This document shows positions 34,282-45,045 of a stretch of 64,000 bases of DNA, piece after piece. This stretch comes from Anoplopoma fimbria. Taxonomy: Eukaryota; Chordata; Actinopteri; Perciformes; Anoplopomatidae. The notes below the pieces were generated by a model that saw nothing but the letters and a program-made list of their open reading frames with translations, was not told the origin of the DNA and ran no database searches. Positions within the stretch are counted from its first letter, which is position 1; each line of letters starts with the position of its first letter. The translations under genes and the position numbers were made by a program. Where the stretch lies: positions 24,665,369-24,729,368 of the forward strand of contig NC_072458.1 in assembly GCF_027596085.1 (NCBI RefSeq), written 5' to 3'.

Positions 34282-35687
34282 TCAACTTCCTGATCGACTT
34301 TGGCTGAATGTGAATCTCATGACTTTCGGCCCCCCGACCGTCAGCCTCGCGACCGTCTGCCCCCCACCTTCGGCCCCCGACCTTCGGCCCCCTGACCGTC
34401 TGCCCCCCACCGTCAGCCTCGCGACCGTCTGCCCCCCACCTTCGGCCCCCCGACTGTCAGCCTCGCAACCTTCGACCTCGTGCAGCTTCATGTGTCTCTT
34501 TAAATGTCCTGTAACAGTGAAGCATTTCCCGCAGACAGAGCAGCTGAACGGTTTCTCTCCTGTGTGGACCCTCATGTGGATCTTCAGGCTCCCCTTCTGG
34601 GCACAACTTTTCCCGCACACGTTGCAGCTGAATGGTTTCTCCCCCGTGTGGACTCTCATGTGTTTGGTTAAGTCTCCTTTTTCAGCGCAGCACTTCCCAC
34701 AGAAGGGACAGCTGAAGGGTTTCTCTCCCGTGTGGACCCTCATGTGTTTCTTCAGGTCTGTTTTCTGAGCGCACCCTTTGCCACAGATGGAGCAGCTGAA
34801 CGGTTTCTCCCCCGTGTGGTACTTCATGTGTCTGCTGAGGTGTTCTTTCACATGGAAGCTTTTACTACACACGGAGCAGGTGAAGGGTTTCTCTCCGGTG
34901 TGGATCCTCATGTGTCGGGTCATGTTTCCCCGTCCGCTGAAGTTCTTCCCGCAGAACAAGCAGCTGTACGGCTGCTCTCCGGTATGACACCTCATGTGAG
35001 CCGTCAGCGAGCCGCTGTCTTTGAACGTTTTATCACAACCCGTGCACGGGAACGGCCTCTCGCCCGTGTGGTCTCTGACGTGTCTGTTCAAGTTGCCCTT
35101 CAGGCTGAATCTTTTCCCACAGTAGGAGCATGGAAACGGTCTCTCCTTCTCACTCTCAGAGGCCTCGCTGTGTTTCTGAGCCTCGACGCCCGACTGGGCT
35201 TCGTTGGTTTGTGACCAATCAGAGTCATCGGTCTCAGAGGAGTCCGGAGAATCCTCTTCATTAACTGGTCGTAAATCTGGGTTAGGGTTCCATGCTGGTT
35301 CTGGTCCTCCACAGTCCTCTCCATCAGCTTCTGTCTCCATGTGTTCAGTACGTCTGTGATGAAGCTGTGAGGACTGAGGTTTCTCTTCATCATCTTCACT
35401 CTTCACAGGGACAGGAGTGAATGTGAACTTGGTGATATCAGCCTCCTCCAGCCCTTGAAGCTGCTCTCCCTCCTGACTGGTCCAGAGTTCCTCCTGTTCC
35501 TCTTTAATGTGTGGGGGCTCTGGCTCCTCCTGGTCCAGACTGTGGGGGGGCTCTGGCTCCTCCTGGTCCAGACTGTGGGGGGGCTCTGGCTCCTCCTGGT
35601 CCAGACTGTGGGGGGGCTCTGGCTCCTCCTGGTCCAGACTGGAGCTCCACTCCTGCTGCTTTTTGTTCTCCAACAACTGCTGGACGT
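34282..35687 (-). CDS. C2H2 zinc-finger protein, 8 fingers
   Basis: Terminal coding exon (acceptor TTTCCTGCAG before 35687), about 468 residues. Order: [19 protein letters not shown]; four tandem copies of [30 protein letters not shown]; an acidic linker; then eight fingers from [19 protein letters not shown] to [19 protein letters not shown] joined by HTGEKPFSC linkers. Several fingers have Cys in place of the usual Phe ([21 protein letters not shown]). The C-terminal tail is low complexity (two copies of [14 protein letters not shown]) from a local GC-rich repeat at 34321-34460. Probable nuclear DNA-binding factor, target unknown. No intact first exon found; the remnant at 40.0-40.2 kb is the nearest candidate. 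Confidence 0.9.
35530..35640. repeat. 33-bp in-frame repeat in the 8-finger exon
   Basis: Four near-identical 32-33-bp copies encoding [11 protein letters not shown] on minus. Confidence 0.9.
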
Positions 35688-35789
35688 CTGCAGGAAACAG
35701 GAAACACATTAGAAGTTCATGTTCTACCAGCTGCTGACCTCAGACCGCGGACAAGATAATGCTAATTCTGAAGCTAAAGCTAATATTAG

Positions 35790-37185
35790 TGGTATAATAT
35801 TAGCTTTGTAGTATTAACTTGGTAGTATTGGTGGTGTAGTAGTAACTATGTAGTATTAGTAACTATGTAGTATTAGTGGTGTAGTAGTAACAATGTAGTA
35901 TTAGTGGTGTAGTATTAACTTGGTAGTATTAGTGGTGTAGTAGTAACTATGTAGTATTAGTGGTGTAGTAGTAACTATGTAGTATTAGTGGTGTAGTAGT
36001 AACTATGTAGTATTAGTGGTGTAGTAGTAACTTTGTAGTATTAGTGGTGTAGTAGTAACTATGTAGTATTAGTGGTGTAGTAGTAACTTTGTAGTAGTAA
36101 CTATGTAGTATTAGTGGTGTAGTAGTAACTATGTAGTATTAGTGGTGTAGTAGTAACTATGTAGTATTAGTGGTGTAGTATTAACTTGGTAGTATTAGTG
36201 GTGTAGTAGTAACTATGTAGTATTAGTGGTGTAGTAGTAACTATGTAGTATTAGTGGTGTAGTAGTAACTATGTAGTATTAGTGGTGTAGTAGTAACTAT
36301 GTAGTATTAGTGGTGTAGTATTAACTTGGTAGTATTAGTGGTGTAGTAGTAACTTTGTAGTATTAGTGGTGTAGTAGTAACTATGTAGTATTAGTGGTGT
36401 AGTAGTAACTATGTAGTATTAGTGGTGTAGTAGTAACTTTGTAGTATTAGTGGTGTAGTAGTAACTATGTAGTATTGTAGTAGTGACTATGTAGTATTGG
36501 TGGTGTAGTAGTAACTTTGTAGTATTGGTGGTGTAGTAGTAACTATGTAGTATTAGTGGTGTAGTATTAACTTGGTAGTATTAGTGGTGTAGTAGTAACT
36601 ATGTAGTATTAGTGGTGTAGTAGTAACTATGTAGTATTAGTGGTGTAGTAGTAACTATGTAGTATTAGTGGTGTAGTATTAACTTGGTAGTATTAGTGGT
36701 GTAGTAGTAACTTTGTAGTATTAGTGGTGTAGTAGTAACTATGTAGTATTAGTGGTGTAGTAGTAACTTTGTAGTATTGGTGGTGTAGTAGTAACTATGT
36801 AGTATTGTAGTAGTGACTATGTAGTATTGGTGGTGTAGTAGTAACTTTGTAGTATTGGTGGTGTAGTAGTAACTATGTAGTATTAGTGGTGTAGTAGTAA
36901 CTATGTAGTATTGGTGGTGTAGTAGTAACTTTGTAGTATTGGTGGTGTAGTAGTAACTATGTAGTATTGTAGTAGTGACTATGTAGTATTGGTGGTGTAG
37001 TAGTAACTATGTAGTATTGGTGGTGTAGTAGTAACTATGTAGTATTAGTGGTGTAGTAGTAACTATGTAGTATTAGTGGTGTAGTAGTAACTTTGTAGTA
37101 TTAGTGGTGTAGTAGTAACTATGTAGTATTAGTGGTGTAGTAGTAACTATGTAGTATTAGTGGTGTAGGTAGTAACTATGTAGTC
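35790..37185. repeat. 28-bp minisatellite (GTAGTAACTATGTAGTATTA)
   Basis: About 48 units of 28 bp with core TAACTATGTAGTATTAGTGG and AACTTGG/AACTTTG variants. It begins about 100 bp upstream of the acceptor of the 8-finger exon, inside its presumed intron. The right edge interleaves with the next array. Confidence 0.96.
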
Positions 37186-39965
37186 CCCCAGTAGTCCCTG
37201 TAGCCCCCAGTAGTCCCCCAGTAGTCCCTGGTAGTATTAGTGGTGTAGTAGTAACTATGTAGTATTAGTGGTGTAGTAGTCCCCCAGTAGTCCCGGTGGT
37301 CCCGGTAGTCCCCCAGTAGTCCCCCAGTAGTCCCTGTAGTAACTAGTAGTCCCTGTAGTCCCCCAGTAGTCCCTATGTAGCCCCCAGTAGTCCCCCAGTA
37401 GTCCCTGTATTGCCCCCCAGTAGTCCCCCAGTAGTCCCCCAGTAGTCCCTGTAGCCCCCAGTAGTCCCCCAGTAGCCCCCGGTAGTCCCCCGTGTAGTAG
37501 CCCCTAGTAGTCCCGGTAGCCCCCCAGTAGTCCCCCAGTAGTCCCCCAGTAGTCCCCCCAGTAGTCCCCCAGTAGTCCCCCAGTAGTCCCGGTAGCCCCC
37601 CAGTAGCCCCCAGTAGTCCCCAGTAGCCCCCGGTAGTATAGTCCCGGTAGCCCCCGGTAGTCCCCCGGTAGCCCCCAGTAGTCCCAGTAGCCCCCAGTAG
37701 TCCCTGTAGTCCCCCAGTAGTCCCTGTAGCCCCAGTAGTCCCCCAGTAGTCCCGGTAGCCCCCAGTAGTCCCCGGTAGTCCCTGTAGTATTGGTAGTCCC
37801 CCAGTAGTCCCAGTAGTCCCCCAGTAGCCCCCCAGTCCCCCGGTGGTCCCCGGTAGTCCCGGTAGCCCCCAGTAGTCCCAGTAGTCCCCCAGTAGTCCCC
37901 CAGTAGTCCCCCAGTAGTCCCCCAGTAGTCCCTGTAGTCCCCCAGTAGTCCCCCAGTAGTCCCGGTAGCCCCCCAGTAGTCCCCCAGTAGTCCCCCAGTA
38001 GTAGCCCCCCCCCCAGTAGTCCCCCAGGTAGTCCCCCGGTAGTCCCCCAGTAGTCCCCAGCCCCCAGTCCCCCAGTCCCAGTAGCCCCCAGTAGTCCCCT
38101 GTAGTCCCCAGTAGTCCCTGTAGCCCCCAGTAGTCCCCCAGTAGTCCCCCGGTAGCCCCCCAGTAGTCCCCCCCCAGTAGTCCCGGTAGCCCCCAGTAGT
38201 CCCGTAGCCCCCGGTAGTCCCCGGTAGTCCCCCAGTAGTCCCCAGTAGTCCCCCAGTAGTCCCGCCCCCAGTAGCCCCCCAGTAGTCCCCGGTAGTCCCG
38301 GTAGTCCCCCAGTAGTCCCAGTAGCCCCCGGTAGTCCCGGTAGCCCCCAGTAGTCCCCCAGTAGTCCCCCGGTAGTCCCTGTAGTCCCCAGTAGTCCCCC
38401 AGTAGTCCCGGTAGCCCCCCAGTAGTCCCCCAGTAGTCCCCCGGTAGTCCCTGTAGTCCCCAGTAGTCCCCCAGTAGTCCCCCCCCAGTAGTCCCCCAGT
38501 AGTCCCCCAGTAGTCCCCCAGTAGTCCCCCAGTAGTCCCCAGTAGTCCCCCAGTAGTCCCCAGTAGTCCCCCCCCCCAGTAGTCCCCCAGTAGTCCCCGG
38601 TAGCCCCCAGTAGTCCCCTGTAGTCCCCAGTAGTCCCCCAGGTAGCCCCCCAGTAGTCCCCCAGTAGTCCCCCCCCCAGTAGTCCCTGTAGCCCCCAGTA
38701 GTCCCTGTAGCCCCCAGTAGTCCCTGTAGTCCCCCAGTAGTCCCCCGGTAGTCCCCAGTAGTCCCCCAGTAGTCCCAGTAGTCCCCCAGTAGTCCCGGTA
38801 GCCCCCAGTAGTCCCCCAGTAGTCCCCAGTAGTCCCCAGTAGTCCCGGTAGTCCCCCAGTAGTCCCCAGTAGTCCCCCCAGTAGTCCCCCAGTAGTCCCT
38901 GTAGTCCCCCAGTAGTCCCCCAGCCCCCAGTAGTCCCTGTAGCCCCCAGTAGTCCCCAGTAGTCCCTGTAGTCCCCCAGTAGTCCCCCAGTAGTCCCTGT
39001 AGTCCCCCCCCAGTAGTCCCCCCCCAGTAGTCCCTGTAGCCCCCCAGTAGTCCCCGGTAGTCCCGTAGCCCCCAGTAGTCCCCCAGTAGTCCCCGTAGTC
39101 CCCCAGTAGTCCCAGTAGCCCCCCGTAGTCCCCCCTGTAGTCCCCCCCTGTAGTCCCCCAGTAGTCCCTGTAGCCCCCCAGTAGTCCCTGTAGCCCCCAG
39201 TAGTCCCAGTAGCCCCCGTAGTCCCCCAGTAGTCCCTGTAGTCCCCCAGTAGTCCCTGTAGCCCCCAGTAGTCCCAGTAGTCCCCCAGTAGTCCCTGTAG
39301 TCCCCCAGTAGTCCCTGTAGTCCCCCAGTAGTCCCCCAGTAGTCCCCCCAGTAGTCCCTGTAGCCCCCAGTAGTCCCCCAGTAGTCCCCCGCAGCCCCCA
39401 GTAGTCCCGGTAGTCCCCCAGTAGTCCCGGTAGCCCCCGGTAGTCCCCGTAGTAGTATAACTCCAGTAGTCCCCCAGTAGTCCCTGTAGCCCCCGGTAGT
39501 CCCTGAGCCCCCAGTAGTCCCCAACATTAGTCCCGGTAGCCCCCAGTAGTCCCTGCGGTCCCGCAGTAGCCCCCCCGCAGTCCCGGTAGCCCCCAGTAGT
39601 CCCTGTAGCCCCCAGTAGTCCCTGTAGTCCCCAAGTCCCTGTAGCCCCCTGCTGTAGTCCCCAGTAGTCCCGGTAGCCCCCGTATATCCTGCAGTAGCCC
39701 CCAGTAGTCCCCCAGTAGTCCCGCTGTAGCCCCCAGTAGTCCCCAGTAGCCCCGTAGTCCCCCAACTATAGTATAACTAGCAAGGAGTAGTCCCTGTAGT
39801 ACCCAGTAGTATATACTCCCCCAGTAGTCAAGTAGCCCCCCAGTAGTCCCCCAGTAGCCCCCGTATATACTAGTCCCTGTATATACCAGTAGTCCCCTAT
39901 AGTATAACCCAAGTAGTCCCTGTAGTACCCAGTAGTCCCCCAGTAGCCCCCGGTAGTATATACCC
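37186..39965. repeat. 11-bp G-run minisatellite (AGTAGTCCCCC)
   Basis: About 2.8 kb, roughly 240 units of 11 bp AGTAGTCCCCC with CCTGTAG and CCGGTAG variants. Minus, the sense strand of the flanking zinc-finger genes, reads GGGGGACTACT, so G runs recur every 11 bp. Frames of 750-780 Gly/Leu/Thr/Trp/Tyr-rich codons are artefacts. Confidence 0.97.
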
Positions 39966-40017
39966 CCGGTGGCCCCGGTGGTCCCGACCTGCTCGCTGCA
40001 GCCGGACTATCTGGCTT

Positions 40018-40202
40018 CAAGCACGTATATCCTGCAGCCTCCTCTGGCGGCAGACCTCCCGCTAGTAGCGCTCCGCTCGGTGTTCGTACTCCGCCACGGT
40101 TTCCTCCAGCAGACCGACGATCTCCTCCGCAGCCGCCGTCAGCCGCTCGGTGAGCAGCGCTCTGAGCGCCGGGAGTTCAAGCCCAACATTCTCCTCTTTA
40201 CA
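40018..40202 (-). pseudogene. Decayed zinc-finger lead exon
   Basis: On minus: LPALRALLTERLTAAAEEI, then VGLLEETVAEYEHRAERY, then TAG, then REVCRQRRLQDIRA and TGA. Fish C2H2 genes often start with an exon ending in an ERLTAAA...YE...RQRRLLD segment. The in-frame TAG and the absence of an obvious ATG indicate decay or an assembly error. The 11-bp array begins just 3' of it, as if inside its intron. Confidence 0.7.
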
Positions 40203-40259
40203 CCCGCAGCAGAACGTCTTCTGCGGCGGCGCAGAGCCGCTGGTGCACCGAGCCCCGCA

Positions 40260-40595
40260 GCATACTGCAGTACAAGTCTGTATATACTGAGTACAAGTAG
40301 TATATACTGGGCCGCCGACAACGCAGGAGTATAACGACAAGGAGAACAGCGATCTGCTGGGCCGGAGGGTAACTACAAGTAGTATATACTGCAGTACAAG
40401 TAGTATATACTGCAGTACAAGTAGTATAACTACAAGGAGAACTCTGATGCTAGTACAAGTAGTATATACTGCAGTACAAGTAGTATATACTACAGTACAA
40501 GTAGTATATACTGCAGTACAAGTAGTATATACTGTATATACTGACAGTGTAGTATATACTTCAGTACAAGTAGTCCAGAAAGCTGCAGTAACGAC
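40260..40595. repeat. Palindrome-rich repeat (TACAAGTAGTATATACTGCA)
   Basis: About ten imperfect units of 20-25 bp with the palindrome AGTATATACT. A segment CTGCTGGGCCGGAGGG plus AACTACAAGGAGAACTCTG occurs here and again at 41549-41585, so the two spots are parts of one older duplicated sequence. Confidence 0.85.
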
Positions 40596-41342
40596 TGTGT
40601 GTATATATTCACTGGAGCCCCAGAAAGCTGCAGTTCTCAATCGCCCCAAGTTCTCCCACTCCTTCCCTTCTCCGTTCTCTACACTGGCTCCCTGTAGGAG
40701 CATCCAGTTACAGACTCTGGTGCCTACAGGGCAGTGAGAGGAACAGCTCCTTCCTATCTCCAGGCCATGAAGCCCTACACCCCCCCACCACTCCTCTCTG
40801 CTGCCTCGGGGTGACTGGTTGCCCCGTCGCTCAGAGGTCCCTGCAGCCGATCCACCCGGTCACAGCTTTTTTCTGTCCTGGCCCCTCAGTGGAGGAATGA
40901 ACTCCCCACTGACCTCAGGACAGCAGAGTCACTGCCCATCTTTAGGCGCAGGCTGAAAACTCACCTCTTCAAGAAGTACTACCCTGAGCCTTCCTCGTAG
41001 CACTTATTGCACTCGTATTAGTTGTTGCACTTACTGAATTCGTATCAGTTCGCTGCACTTATTGAATTTGTATTTGTTTACTGCACTTATCCTATTCGTA
41101 GTAGTTTGTAGCACTTATTATATTCGTATTAGTCTGTTGCAATTATTGTTTTCATAGTAATCTGCCTCTGCACTATACTTTTGCTCTGGTTTATGCTTTA
41201 AGATGCTTGTTTAAGAAAGGAGATGCACTTATGACTTCTGGTGACTAGTAGTTCTCTTGAATACCTATGTTGAATACACTTCCTGTAAGTCGCTTTGGAT
41301 AAAAGCGTCTGCTACATGACTGTAATGTAATGTAATGTAATA
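40596..41342 (+). mobile_element. L2-like LINE 3' fragment (plus)
   Basis: From CCAGAAAGCTGCAG through FRRRLKTHLFKKYYPEPSS to the 3' UTR and the tail CTGTAATGTAATGTAATG, ending at 41342 beside a perfect palindrome. Confidence 0.93.
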
Positions 41343-41391
41343 TACTACAGTGAAGTATAACTACACTGTAGTTATACTTCACTGTAGTATA
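41341..41391. repeat. 51-bp perfect palindrome
   Basis: Arms of 25 bp (TATACTACAGTGAAGTATAA then CTACA) around a single central C at 41366. It overlaps the end of the LINE tail. Confidence 0.95.
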
Positions 41392-41413
41392 ACGACACTG
41401 TAGTATATACTTC

Positions 41414-41459
41414 ACTGTAGTATAACGACACTGTAGTTACAGTGTCGTTATACTACAGT
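41414..41459. repeat. 46-bp perfect inverted repeat
   Basis: Arms of 22 bp (ACTGTAGTATAACGACACTG then TA) around a central GT at 41436-41437. The arms are related to those of the palindrome at 41341-41391. Confidence 0.95.
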
Positions 41460-41601
41460 CACATTAATGAATATATATAATACTCAACACGTGAGGCACT
41501 ACGGTTTGTCCCTTCAAAGAACTTTAATATTGTGAACAGCGAAGTCTGCTGGGCCGGAGGGAGAACTACAAGGAGAACTCTGATGCTAAAGTACAAGTAC
41601 G

Positions 41602-41875
41602 GCGGCTGTGGCGTAGTGGAGAGCAAGGTAGTTCTCCATTCAGAGGGTCGGTGGTTCGATACCCGGCAGTCGATGTGTCCTTGGGCAAGACACTTAACCC
41701 CAAGTTGCTCCTGAAGGCCATCGGTGTGGACTGATGATGAATGTTAGTTAGAGTCTGATGGTGGCACCTTGATGGTAGCCTGTCATCAGTGTGTGAATGG
41801 GTGAATGATATGTAACATACTACTGACTGTAAGTCGCTTTGGAGAAAAGCCTCTGCTAAATGACTGTAATGTAAG
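41602..41875 (+). mobile_element. tRNA-derived SINE with an L2-like LINE tail
   Basis: The head GGCTGTGGCGTAGTGGAGAG (A box) and GGTCGGTGGTTCGATACCC (B box) is tRNA-like. The body contains GGGCAAGACACTTAACCCC. The last 50 bp (CTGTAAGTCGCTTTGGAGAA, then GCTAAATGACTGTAATGTAA) match the 3' end of the LINEs here at 41284-41342. This is the architecture expected for a SINE mobilised by that LINE. Confidence 0.92.
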
Positions 41876-42084
41876 TATATACTGTAGTATATACTAGTAG
41901 TATAACTACTAGTTATACTGTAGTATACTGTAGTTATAATTATCATTATTATTAATTATAATAATAATGATAATTATGTGACCATAAGTCTAAAGCAGTT
42001 AACGACTGAAACCAAATAAAGAACGTTCGATGGAATAAAATCTCAACAATATTTAAGTGGATGAAGAAGAAGAAAATTTTATTC
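41876..42084. other. AT-rich spacer
   Basis: ACTAGTATAACTAC palindromic sequence and AATTATAATAATAATG microsatellite. A minus-strand AATAAA at about 42078-42083 could end the 16-finger transcript. Confidence 0.5.
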
Positions 42085-42280
42085 ATAAACCACCATCCAT
42101 CCATCTTCCTCCTCTTATCCGGGGCCAGGTCGCGGGGGCAGCAAGCTAAGGAGGCTCCTTCTCCCCAGCAACACTTTCCAGCTCCTCCTGGGGAACCCCG
42201 AGGCGTTCCCAGGCCAGACGAGATATATAATCTCTCCAGCGTGTTCTGGGTCGACCCCGGGGCCTCTTACCAGCAGTCAT
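42085..42280. mobile_element. Dispersed fish repeat fragment
   Basis: Contains CCATCCATCTTCCTCC, TTATCCGGGGCCAGGTCGCG and CCCGAGGCGTTCCCAGGCCA, a combination seen in many fish genomes as part of dispersed elements. The class cannot be assigned from this piece. Confidence 0.6.
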
Positions 42281-42640
42281 AAACCACCAAAGAAAAGTTA
42301 ATAACCAGCAGTTTATTGATTATATTGATACATTGAATACTGATATTGTCACTAATAATAACAATAATAAAAACAGTCTCATGTTTGATTTACATGTGAA
42401 ATCATTTGTGTCACATGACAGAAGAATCCTGCTGAACATGACGTTTAAACTCTGATTCATATAAATCTTAATCTTTGACCAATAACTTCTGATTTCTTCT
42501 CTTCTTAATCAAATGTCTCCACGAAACTAAAGAACATCTGTTCGTAAAAACGCGTTCTACAAGAAAAAAAGATAAAAAGATAAAAGCATCCGAGACCATT
42601 CAGATAGAAAGAGCAGTCTTCTTACAAACACACACACAAA
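42281..42640. other. Probable 3' UTR of the 16-finger gene
   Basis: Unique AT-rich sequence. Minus-strand AATAAA at about 42312-42317 (plus TTTATT) is a candidate poly(A) signal. Confidence 0.4.
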
Positions 42641-42959
42641 TATACACATATACATATATATGTGTAAACATACATATATATGTGTAAACATACATATATG
42701 TGTAAACATACATATATATGTGTAAACATACATATATATGTATGTTTACACATATATATATGTGTAAACATACATATATATGTGTAAACATACATATATA
42801 TGTGTAAACATACATATATATGTGTGTTTACACATATATATATGTGTAAACATACATATATATGTGTAAACATACATATATATGTGTAAACATACATATA
42901 TATGTGTACATATATATATGCGTAAACATACATATATATGTGTAAACATACATACATAG
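42641..42959. repeat. 20-bp minisatellite (TGTGTAAACATACATATATA)
   Basis: About 16 units of 18-20 bp. Two inverted switches near 42740 and 42828 (ATGTATGTTTACACATATAT) create short hairpins. It starts directly after the stop codon of the 16-finger gene, so it lies in its 3' UTR. Confidence 0.95.
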
Positions 42960-42960
42960 G

Positions 42961-44570
42961 TCACAGTTGGATGAAGTCGCTGTGACCTCCTTCCTGGCGG
43001 TTCAGGTTCGGCGTCACCTCGGACTCCCTTCCGGCTCGTTCTCCGGCTCGTTCTCCGGCGTGGACCTTCATGTGAGAGTCCACCGAGCGTTTCTCCTGGT
43101 AGCTCTTCCCGCAGACGCTGCAGCTGTAGGGTTTCTCCCCGGTGTGCGTCAGCATGTGTCTCTTCAGGTCGATCTTCTGGACGAAGCCTTTGCTGCACAG
43201 CTGGCAGCAGAACGGTTTCTCCTTCTTGTGGAACCTCTCGTGCGTCTCCAGCGAGATCTTCTGGCGGAACCTCTTCCCACAGAGGCTGCAGATGAACGGC
43301 TTCTCGCCGGTGTGGATCCTCATGTGGGAGTCCAGGTTGCCGATCTGCCGGAAGTTCTTCCCGCAGACCCTGCAGGTGTACGGTTTCTCCCCGGTGTGGA
43401 TCCTCTTGTGCACGTCCAGATGCTGGCTCATGGTGAATGTTTTGCTGCAGATGTCGCAGGAGTAGATCCGTGGCTTCCCTCCCGTGTGGCTCTTGATGTG
43501 TCTCTTCAGGACGGTGTTTTCAACAAAAGTCTTCCCGCAGAACTCGCAGATGTACGGCCTCTCGCCGGCGTGTAGCTTCATGTGTCTCTCCAGAGAGCCC
43601 TTCCTGGGGAAGTCTTTGCCGCAGTCTTTGCAGCCGAAGGGTTTCTGTCCGGTGTGCGTCCTCATGTGGATCTCCATGTCCCTGAAGCTGATGCCGCAGA
43701 TGTCACACATCCTGCTGGTTTCTCTGTGGCTCTGGATGTGAAGCTGCAGACTCTCCGAGGAGCCCGACTGCTCTCCGCAGACGCCGCAGCGACACCCGGG
43801 ATCGTTTAAGTGAGTCTCTGCGTGCCGCACAAAGTTACCTTTATTGTGAAAGGCGTTCCCGCAAACCTTGCAGCAGTGAGAAGGAGTCAGACTCGGTTTC
43901 CTGCGGCTGCTCCTGGCGGCGGGCGCGGCGGCGGACTTGTGGCTCCGGACGTGTCGCCTCAGCTCGGCGCTCTTGCTGAAGCTTCTCCCGCAGACTTGGC
44001 AGCTGAACGGCGTCTCTCCGTCGTGGACCTTCATGTGTCGCTCCAGAGAGCCGGCGTGGCTGAACTCTTTGTGACACACGCTGCACCTGAACGGCTTCTC
44101 CGCCGTGTGGATCCTCAGGTGCGTCACCATGTTCCCCTTCTGGTTGAAGCCTTTTCTGCAGATGTGGCAGCTGAACGGTTTCTCTCCGGTGTGCAGCCTC
44201 AGGTGCGTCTCCTGAGCGCGGATCGAGGGGAACTTCTTGCTGCAGATGTGGCAGGTTCTGCTGCTGTCGCGGTGCGTTTGGAGGTGCAGCCTCAAACCGT
44301 CGCCGGACTCCAAACGCTCGCCACACAGACCGCAAACAGACTCCGCCTCCTTCAGGTGTTTCTCCACGTGTTTCATCAAAAAGCCTTTCCTGTTGAACGA
44401 CTTCCCGCACACCCGGCAGCAGTGTGGCCGCGCCTCCCCGTCGCTCTCCTCCTCGTCCTCTTTGCCGGTCGAATCGTCCGGGGAGTCCGGTCGGCGGTCC
44501 GGTTCAGGAACCCGGTCCGGCCCGGAGGAGGAGCCGGGCCGCGGGTCCTTCAGTTGGTCGTCCTGAAACT
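42961..44570 (-). CDS. C2H2 zinc-finger protein, 16 fingers
   Basis: Terminal exon (acceptor TCTCTTTCAG before 44570, stop TGA at 42961-42963), about 536 residues. It begins EFQDDQLKDPRPGSSSGPD, an acidic region, then 16 fingers from CCRVCGKSFNRKGFLMKH to YSCSVCGKSYQEKRSVDSH. Fingers 1-3 and 7-9 are related triplets (CCxVCGxxFxxKG, CGLCG/CGVCG..LHxxxH, TCHICS/MCDICG), so an internal block was duplicated. Fingers 10-16 follow standard linkers. Finger 9 is shortened. GC-rich and intact. Unlike the other two it lacks the DVQQLL...ELWTSQE leader. Likely nuclear DNA-binding factor; target unknown. The likely first exon is at 46930-47229. Confidence 0.9.
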
Positions 44571-44819
44571 CTGAAAGAGAGAAACAGAAACAATTTAAAT
44601 CCTCTCTGACATTCTGCCGTTCCATGACGACCTTTAAGATGAAGGAACTAGACGCCCTGGCAACCAACAGCAATGCATCATGGTCCTTCATCTCAGCCAA
44701 TGACTGAAGGTTCCGTCTGTTCTCCTCACGATAAACAATAACATCATCAATAATGAAGACGGAGATCAAAGATGCTCCAATAATCAGTCTTCGCTGGCAG
44801 TCGCGTTACGAAGCTGCGT
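44571..44819. other. Intron upstream of the 16-finger exon
   Basis: Unique sequence, no exon seen. Confidence 0.5.
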
Positions 44820-45045
44820 TCCGTCAGGTGTTCTCCATCACGTGTTCTCCGTCAGGTGTTCTCCATCACGTGTTCTCCGTCACGTGTTCTCCGTCAGGTG
44901 TTCTCCGTCAGGTGTTCTCCATTACGTGTTCTCCATCACGTGTTCTCCGTCAGGTGTTCTCCATCACGTGTTCTCCGTCAGGTGTTCTCCATCACGTATT
45001 CTTCGTCAGGTGTTCTTAGTGACGTGTTCTCCATCACGTGTTTTC
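44820..45045. repeat. 14-bp minisatellite (TCTCCGTCAGGTGT)
   Basis: About 16 units of 14 bp alternating TCTCCGTCAGGTGT and TCTCCATCACGTGT. Confidence 0.95.

Noticed and set aside
37176..39765. Minus-strand frames of about 750-780 codons rich in Gly, Leu, Thr, Trp and Tyr
   Set aside because: Translation of the 11-bp AGTAGTCCCCC array; two overlapping frames are equally open.
41602..41700. Possible genuine tRNA gene
   Set aside because: A and B boxes are present but the sequence runs into a SINE body and LINE-like tail, and no full cloverleaf was found.
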